From the NCBI GenBank assembly GCA_946811695.1, contig OX328132.1, positions 100,806,935 to 100,870,934 on the forward strand: a stretch of DNA of 64,000 nucleotides, written 5' to 3'. This DNA is from Gonocerus acuteangulatus (taxonomy: Eukaryota > Arthropoda > Insecta > Hemiptera > Coreidae). The position numbers were made by a program, and so were the translations under genes. Positions 58,201-64,000 of the stretch are shown here, in pieces. The stretch's first letter is position 1, and every line of letters starts with the position of its first letter. The notes under the pieces were generated by a model. The model searched no databases. It had not been told where the DNA came from and was given only the letters and a program-made list of their open reading frames with translations.

Positions 58201-61200
58201 TGAGGTTTTAAGCACTTATTTCTCGGATTGACATCGCCCCATCTAAAATTACAATTGTAGGGAATTTAGTAAGCTTTCGAATGATTACCTTCCACTTAAC
58301 ACGATTTCCCAACCGTTTTTGAGATATATTTTAGAAAGTTTTCATGCCCGTTAATGAAATATTTTATTTCTAGTACTTACTTAACTCCAAACGGATCCAA
58401 AATTTATCTATCTTAGATTAGATGAATATTAAACGTCTGGAAGAAGTTTCAACTAAATTAATTCTTTCCGAATACCCAAACTAAAAATTAGTTTGGAAAA
58501 GTAGACGTTTCAATGTTTCCCGAAAATGGTTACAGATATCGCTTTCACAATGGTTTCATTCGTTTTTCTATGTTAAGAAACCTATAAAATGAGTATCAGC
58601 ATGCATAAGAACTTGAAAACGTAAGCGTTCCGATTTTTTTGCGCGAATTTTGCTCCAAAAGCCATGTTCCGTTGGAAAAATTCTACTGGTTAACAAACTT
58701 GACCTTTCAAATTAGACGAAAGATTTTTCTAACAAATTCCATCAAAATCGGACCATTTTTGAGCCCTCAGGAGTGCGAACAGACAAACATATATATAAAA
58801 ATTTGAACCACCTATATATTCGTGATCCATGGAGTCTGAAACGAGAAATTTTCTAGTCGGCACTTGCGGATTGTCAACCTCATAAGTGGGTTTCCTTCCT
58901 ATGGAGGGAGGGAGGAACCGCACTAAAATCCACGGAGGTGAAACACCGTGTAAGAATTTTGAAAGAGGAGGCCTGTGAAGAAGTTGGGTGCTTCATGGAA
59001 CTTTTGGCTACAGATTACCAAAAATTATTTTACAAGGTTCTCCAAAAAATGAGAAAAGAACAAGAAAATGAATGATGAATAAAATTTATCAAAGATAAAT
59101 GGAAGGCTACTGACAAGGGAAAATGACTTAATGCTTAGGTGACTGAAATACTTTGAGAAACTTTTAAATGGCCTCTCAGAAGATGAAAAAAATAGAGAAG
59201 CCGAACAAGAGCAAAATATACTAGTAGAAGAGGTTGGAGATATGTAGAAAGAATAAATGCTCGATGTGCTGCCAAAGATGAAACCTGGGAAAGCAGCTGG
59301 CCATGATGGAATAAGTCCTGAGATTGTTAGATAGGGGGATCTGTTGGGGGAAATTTTATGCAAGTCGTCCAACTAACATCGAAAATCCTTACTGTACTTA
59401 ATGACTATGAGCTTTCAACCATTATAACTATTATTAATAAGAGAGATAATAGATTGTGCCAGAATTAAAGGGGCATATCACTGATATCTGTACCAGGGAA
59501 AATATACAGTTGAGGTCTAGAAAAGAGGCTAAAAGACCGTGTAGAAAACCATCTAGAGAAACTTCAGTGCAGTTATAGACCTACTAGACGGACACAAGAT
59601 CTTATCTTTACCCTCAGGCAGATCAGCAAAAAAGCTATAGAGTATTACAGAGATACATCTTTGCTTTATATGCTTAGATAAATCCTTCCACTCAATCTCC
59701 TGGAAAGGGTTTGTCATCACCTATCATGGATAGAATTAAAAATCTTTTCACCCAATATAGAAATATTGTCAATACAACACATGCTACCTCAGAGGACAAC
59801 AACGTGTATAAAGTAGAGAGAAATCCTCAGCCTACTTCTGTTTATATTTATTATAGACAATATTAAGACAAAAGACTGACAGGACAATGAGAAGATTTAT
59901 TTTAGGAAGCTGGCTTTTGAAACAGGTTGAAATAAGTATCTTTGCTTTTGCAGATGACCTAGTGCTTATTGCAGACTCGGCAGATAAGCTGCCATGTGGT
60001 TCTGGTTGGCTCTGTAAGAACCTACATAAATAAATAAACGCAAGGCAATCAATGGCTAGTAATATTTACCATGTGGTCAATGAAAATTCCTAAGGAAAAG
60101 GGAGTTATCAAACAAGACAAAAATTGACATATACAAATCTGTATATTAACCCATTCTCACTTATGAATGTGAATCATGCACGTTAACCTAAAAACCTGAG
60201 AGCAAAATTCAAGCCCAGTAAAAGGCATGAGGAAAACAAGGAGGGAGTGGATAAGAAATATAACTATTCGGAAACCCCTGGGTGTAAAGCTCATGCTGTA
60301 CACAATAAAGGGCTCTCATTGGAGATGGCTTGAGCATCCCCAAAGAATGGAAAGAGAACGGAACCTAAGGCAAGTTATGGAGGCTTGAGAAGATGGCACC
60401 AGATCCAAAGGCAGAAGAAAAGTCACCTGGAGTGAGTACATCAGTACGTACCGGTAAGAAATGGGACTGATGTGGCATCAAGGCAGCTGACAAGGAGGAT
60501 TGGCGTCACTTCTGCAAAACCTCTACACCAATTGGTAGAAGAGAAACGGAATTAGAAGATAAGATAATGTTTTGGTTAAGGAGTACTAGATTCAATTAAT
60601 AGATGTTAGATAGATAGATAATAGATGACATTAAGGGGGATTTTTTTTTTTTTTTTTACCATTTTCTTCTTTATGGTCTTAAATGCTGTCTTAACTAATT
60701 AAAAATGATATCCAAGAGTGTTTATGTGGCAGAACGGTTTTTAAATGTGTCAAAAATTTGATTCTTCAAAGAACTTGAAAGAAGAGAAACTTGAAAGTTC
60801 ATTTAGTACAACATGTCTAGAATTTTACTTTTTCCTTAGAAAAAATGTAAGGCAAAAAATAAGTGAAATATATTAGGGTATGTCCGAGGAATAAGCAGGA
60901 TGAGGCAAAAGCTCTCAAATAAATTCAATATTTTTTTGTAGTGTCATTCGAGCCATAAGAGATTAACACTTTGTTGACATTAACCATTCACGAGCAATTT
61001 TTAATCCTTGAGATGAATCCATCCTTTCTGCCATCGGACCCGTTGTTAATTGTGCCCCTGACTCCACAATATTTTTAAGAACGTTGTTGTTAAAATTAAC
61101 TACTTCTTTAATATAGGACGTCCTGAATGTGGTTCATCAGAAATTCTGCTTTCTTCAACTTTAAATTATTTGAACCATTGCTGGACAGTCCTCACACGGA

Positions 61201-61628
61201 TAAATAAAAATGTAAAATAGCACGTATTGATTATCAATATGCGATATCATCTGCACATATATGGGTACTAATGTGTGTCCGATGTTTATGAAAATTGGTG
61301 ACAGACATACTGATACATGAATTGAAGGTAAGTGAAGACAGGTTCAAAATCTTATTGGTCGAGTAGTAAGTCATAGCGAACCTCATGTGTGCTTTTAATG
61401 CACACAAACTTATTATCTGACCTAATATATGCTAATTTCTATCATTTTATTTTATTCTTCAGAAATACCTCACTGGCTTGGAGTCTATTCTCGAGCATCG
61501 CAAGAATTAGATTATAAGCTTAGATGGGAACTTTTTCGTTTACCTGAACTTGACTGTTTCAACGCCATGCTTACACGGTTGTATAAACATCAACTGGAAG
61601 AAATAGTTATGCGTTATGAGGCCTATAG
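46768..61628 (+). CDS. sav: Salvador homologue, Hippo-pathway WW/SARAH scaffold (3'-partial, nine exons)
   Basis: Exons: 46768-46855, 47050-47126, 47441-47559, 48449-48599, 50340-50447, 52751-52829, 52933-53110, 54487-54653 and 61463-61628. All have GT..AG borders and compatible phases, giving about 378 residues. The start MLSRKKDSR and the nearby [13 protein letters not shown] match the conserved N-terminus of SAV1. WW1 lies at about residues 212-245 (W218, YYIDHN, W240, P243). WW2 lies at about 248-279 (W253, YYV, P278) with Tyr at 275 where the second Trp would be, as is normal for SAV1 WW2; its codon at residue 267 is split by an intron. The SARAH region begins near 323 ([13 protein letters not shown]) and runs to [15 protein letters not shown]. 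By family knowledge Salvador bridges the Hippo kinase (MST) and Warts, and SARAH mediates dimerisation. The final exon, expected to encode about 20-30 residues of coiled coil, is not visible before the window ends; the following 2.4 kb is LINE sequence. Confidence 0.93.
47600..47690. repeat. (TA)n microsatellite in salvador intron 3
   Basis: TA tract interrupted by TTATATAATTA. Confidence 0.95.
48933..49951. mobile_element. piggyBac-type non-autonomous element with TTAA target duplication
   Basis: TTAA at 48929-48932 and 49952-49955 flanks inverted termini CCCTTTCCGTAC and GTAGAGAAAGGG. The subterminal motif TACAAGTCCACGGTAC is repeated at 49842 and 49885, with a shorter TCCACGGTA at 49935, next to the right end. 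The 1,019-bp interior has no transposase frame. It lies in salvador intron 4. Confidence 0.7.
50950..51500 (-). pseudogene. Tc1-like transposase remnant
   Basis: The minus strand near 51465-51340 reads [20 protein letters not shown] and GSVIIYEYS, matching the KxxGGGSVMVWGCFS region of Tc1 transposases. Near 51130 it reads [11 protein letters not shown], a mutated QSPDLNPIE block in which the catalytic Asp is Asn. Heavily decayed, in salvador intron 5. Confidence 0.65.
51542..51592. repeat. Poly-A tract (~51 nt)
   Basis: Uninterrupted A run in salvador intron 5. Confidence 0.95.
53304..54184 (-). mobile_element. mariner element, internally deleted
   Basis: Inverted termini GTGGTTTGTCCGGAAAATA and its complement bound 881 bp. 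The minus strand carries an N-terminal helix-turn-helix block ([10 protein letters not shown], then [20 protein letters not shown] and [12 protein letters not shown]). It also carries the C-terminal block [12 protein letters not shown] with [15 protein letters not shown]. The second catalytic Asp is lost (NTPAH where DNAPAH is usual) and the middle with the first Asp is deleted. It sits in salvador intron 7. Confidence 0.85.
54660..55030. other. Salvador intron 8 start; possible element end
   Basis: 54795-55025 is GC-richer than its flanks, with CACACAAGTGGTGTGTGGGA. A similar inverted phrase, CCACTTGTGTGTGAATTGGG, ends near 57430. This suggests that 54795-57435 is one inserted unit, of unidentified type. 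Confidence 0.35.
55032..55203. repeat. (TA)n-(TG)n-(TA)n microsatellite
   Basis: 170 bp of dinucleotide repeat with a TG core at 55113-55139. Confidence 0.95.
55204..56570. other. Salvador intron 8, nothing recognised
   Basis: AT-rich, with poly-A tracts at 55702-55729 and 55786-55797. No coding signature. Confidence 0.4.
56600..57240 (+). other. GC-richer island in salvador intron 8, possible LTR
   Basis: Contrasts in composition with its flanks. Contains a TATA-like CCTTTTTATAGAGGCG at 56856-56871 and ends near TTAGATCATTACA. Features fit an LTR promoter, but terminal repeats and target duplication were not found. Confidence 0.25.
57830..58925 (+). mobile_element. Fullest copy of the dispersed TIR-type family (~1.1 kb)
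   Basis: Head AAAAAGTCTGACTCGCAGGA with TAGTGCGGTTCC; tail GGAGGGAGGAACCGCACTAA, so the ends carry the inverted GTGCGGTTCC/GGAACCGCAC. Body motifs shared with the copies at 0.5-3.1, 11.2 and 15.8 kb include TAGTAAGCTTTCGAATG. No transposase: a non-autonomous DNA element is the simplest reading. Confidence 0.6.
58950..60560 (+). pseudogene. Degenerate LINE reverse transcriptase
   Basis: The plus strand reads a fragmentary pol: [13 protein letters not shown] at about 59150, [18 protein letters not shown] at about 59276, a GxxLDKSFxS-like palm near 59670, and [18 protein letters not shown] near 59940-59990 with the catalytic ADD. A C-terminal GRRKVTW..EYIS region lies near 60410-60450. There are many stops and frame changes. 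The gene is non-LTR type and long dead, in salvador intron 8. Confidence 0.8.
60900..61210 (-). pseudogene. mariner transposase N-terminal fragment
   Basis: The minus strand from about 61190 reads TVQQWFK, then [19 protein letters not shown]. This is the WFxRFR..DxxLxDxxRSGRP region of the mariner helix-turn-helix domain. Only about 80 codons are recognisable, 250 bp before the SARAH exon of salvador. Confidence 0.6.
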
Positions 61629-61799
61629 GTAACTATTAACTCATTTAAAATACTTGTACCTTTGAAGTTCATTTATTTAAACTTTACCTTGTGATTGTTT
61701 GAACTTCTCTAAATATCGAACATTGAAATGAAATTTTTTATTCTTATTCCGGGACACATGTCACATAGTAAACAATTTAATATATAAAATTATAAATAA

Positions 61800-63865
61800 T
61801 ATAGCTTTTATGTAAATTAGGGATTGGGTAAAACTTGCAGGGATAAAAAGTTGTGGAAGAGTCGGGATTTAAAAGTTTCTAGGTAATGGTGGACAGACAG
61901 AGGTAAGGAATTCCATAGCGAGGTGGCACGGGTGACAAATGATTTTTCAGAATAATGCAGTTTGGAGGGAAGGAACATAAAGATCGGAAGGATGAGATCA
62001 GGTGTTGTCAGGAGTGAACATAGTATTTAAATTTAAGGAGTTGAAAAATATAAGAAGGTCTTTGGGATTGAATTACTTTGTAAAGGACTGAGCCGAGGAG
62101 GTACTGTCGACAATAAAGGGGGAATAGCCAATTTACCTTCTGGTAGAAATGTGATATGTGGGAGTCTCTGAGGATCCCGAGGATAAAACGAATGAAACAA
62201 TTCATGAGGAGTTTAAGTTTTGCCTCAAGATCGCCAGAAAGTCCACCGTACACCAAACAACCTTAGTCAAACTGGGGGAATAAGAGGGAGGTTACAAGGA
62301 GTTGATGGGTCTTTGTTAGTAGGAGATGACGAGGAGGTTGAGCCGTCTGAGGATAAGTATGGATTGACGGGAAATTTGGGAAATATGATTTTTCCAGGAA
62401 AGGTTTTGATCAAAAATGATTCTAAGGTTGTTAACTGATTTACAATATTTTATAGGTATACTGCTGAGGTAAAGGGGAGGTAGAACTTATGAGGGAATGG
62501 GAACCTATAGCAATGGCTTTGGATTTTCCGGGTTCAGGGAAAGCTTATTAGCTGCGGCCCAAGCATTGATAATATTAAGATCTACTTGCAGCTTGTCTAC
62601 AGCATCTTGTAGGAAAGAGGGCTTAAAGGATAGGTAGATCTGCGTATCGTCAGCGTAAAGATGAAACTTGGAATGAACTATGGAAAGAGGAAGATCATTA
62701 ATGTAAACAGAAAATAAAGCTGGGGATAACGACGATCCCTGGGGTACATCACAGGAAAGAGAAAGAGCGCTAGTGTGATTGCTGTCAGGGATGACCATGT
62801 ATTGGGATTGATTGAACAGAAAGGATTGGAACCATCTTATGGCACTGTTGGAAAAGGAAAGAGATTGGAGTTTGGTGAGGAGTATTTGATGGTTAACGGG
62901 ATCAAATGCTTTTGAAAAATCTAGGAGAACTAGGATATCTCCTGTTTAGTTATCTATGGCAGTTTAAATGCCATGGGTGATTTTTATGATGGCTGATTGA
63001 GTGGAGTATGACAGACGGAAGCCAGGCTGGAGAGGGTTAGGAGTTTATTTTGTTCAAGGTGGTTGTATACTTGAGATTGGACCAAGTGCTCTAAAGGTTT
63101 GGAAGGATTGGATAAAAATGAGATAGAACGGAAATCCTTTGGAGAGCATGGGTTTGATATTTTGTTAACACTTTCGCTGCGGCAGCTCTAAAAGTGAATC
63201 CCCTCCATTTACAGGACTCTTGAAAACGGGATAAGTAATAGAGGAGTGTCCTTCCGAAGAGACACTTGTAAGCGGGTAGGCTAATGTCCTTCTGGAAGGA
63301 CACCCGCAGCAAAAGTGTTAAGAGGGCGAACCAACGCTGTTTTCCATTGAATGGGAAAAATCGAGTTTTGAAGGGAAAAGTTGTATACGTGGAGAAGGGT
63401 GGGAAGGATTGTAGGTAAGCAGGCCTTAATCAGTTTAATGGAAGGGGAGCAGAGTCTGGACTATAGTCATTTGTTTGTTATTGAAGGATCGAGGTTAGAA
63501 GATCTTTGGAAGTTATATAGGGGAAGTAGAAGTTGTTGGAATCAAAAGGTAGTGTGGAAGGTATAGAAGTGCTGGATAGGACTCAGGGAGAAGATACAAA
63601 GTGAGCATTAAGAACATCAGGAGATAATGAAATAGAGCATGGACGGTTAGTTTTGCAAAGGGAAAGTTTACGAAGGATTGGCCATTTTGCTTTAGAGTCA
63701 GGAGCATTGGGCAGGGATTGGTGATCGTAGAGGGACTTAGCTCCACGGATGGAGGACTGGGCGAGGTTACGCAAGTATTTATAGGAGGAGTAATCTTTAG
63801 GAAGTGCTTCATTATCATTTTTGTGAGGGCTTATGGACAATTTGTTTTTTTTATTGATCAATCAA
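61800..63865 (-). pseudogene. CR1/Jockey-type LINE pol, interrupted
   Basis: Minus-strand order: pre-RT region at 63861-63583 (YKYLRNLAQSSIRGAKSLYD); RT blocks PLQPGFRLSYSTQS and LVLLDFSKAFDPVNHQILL near 63040-62900; DVPQGSSLSPALFSVYINDL and LYADDTQIYLS (62760-62630) with the catalytic ADD. The C-terminus follows at 62256-61850 with RDSHISHFYQKVNWLFPLYC and ATSLWNSLPLSV. Several frameshifts and stops are present, and a 149-bp MITE splits the frame at 63169-63317. The 5' end may continue beyond the window. Confidence 0.85.
63169..63317. mobile_element. 149-bp TTAA-flanked MITE inside the LINE
   Basis: TTAA at 63165-63168 and 63318-63321 flanks inverted ends CACTTTCGCTGCGGC and its near-complement CCCGCAGCAAAAGTG. 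The TTAA target suggests piggyBac-type mobilisation. The flanking LINE reading resumes on either side, which confirms insertion. Confidence 0.8.
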
Positions 63866-64000
63866 TAGTTGCCAAAAATGATGTACATGAAAATAATTTT
63901 CAACCTTTTTGCCATGAAATGGTTATATGCCACTATGGGGCTGCATAATTCTCTCTTCTTTAATTAATTAATTAAATCTGTAAAGGACTCATCAAACAAT

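Noticed and set aside
59025..59372. Minus-strand 115-codon Ser/Phe-rich frame
   Set aside because: It is the antisense of the LINE pol segment read on the plus strand ([17 protein letters not shown]).

Overview
The window is repeat-dense, AT-rich animal nuclear DNA. Genes are split by GT..AG introns, tandem TA tracts are abundant, and decayed copies of many transposon classes fill the introns and intergenic space. The conserved proteins (a Hippo-pathway Salvador homologue, an ALKBH7 homologue, a USP4/11/15-type deubiquitinase) point to a metazoan. The combination of Tc1/mariner, piggyBac, pogo-like, Penelope-like (GIY-YIG) and Jockey/CR1-like elements with tRNA-headed SINEs suggests an arthropod with a large genome, perhaps a crustacean or hemipteroid. 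Species cannot be fixed from this sequence, and nothing in it looks bacterial or viral.

Four real genes were assembled exon by exon, each with consistent splice phases. (1) 9738-11909 (+): the last three coding exons of a USP4/11/15-family ubiquitin hydrolase, carrying the catalytic-His box and the C-terminus; the Cys-box half lies upstream of the window or was not found. (2) 19315-13089 (-): a complete four-exon gene for a 279-residue, mostly helical protein of unrecognised family. It converges on the USP gene, and its third intron carries a full DD41D-type Tc1/mariner element. (3) 29618-39426 (+): a complete four-exon ALKBH7 homologue of 225 aa with all Fe(II)/2-oxoglutarate ligands. Its 7.5 kb second intron holds a pogo-like element and two foldback elements; its third intron holds a piggyBac fragment. 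(4) 46768-61628 (+): nine exons of salvador (two WW domains and most of the SARAH domain), with the last coding exon not found in the window.

Layout. 1-5.6 kb: mosaic of one dispersed repeat family, a 146-bp tandem repeat, a solo-LTR-like insertion inside a TA tract, and a hAT-like fragment. 5.6-9.7 kb: two Penelope-like loci with inverted terminal repeats, a GIY-YIG endonuclease remnant and hammerhead-like cores. 9.7-19.3 kb: genes 1 and 2. 19.3-29.6 kb: intergenic, with mariner debris, SINEs, an inverted partial copy of the 3.2-4.8 kb locus, a foldback element, and a 5'-truncated LINE with an exact 13-bp target duplication. 29.6-39.4 kb: gene 3. 39.4-46.7 kb: LTR-like segment, pogo-like C-terminus and LINE pieces. 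46.8-61.6 kb: gene 4, with a TTAA-flanked piggyBac-type element, Tc1 and mariner corpses and a long LINE in its introns. 61.8-64 kb: a LINE in reverse orientation, itself interrupted by a 149-bp TTAA-flanked MITE.

The genes have no evident functional link to one another. The most interesting structure is the mobile-element archaeology: Penelope-like ends with ribozyme-like cores, several elements with readable target duplications, and nested insertions that give relative ages.
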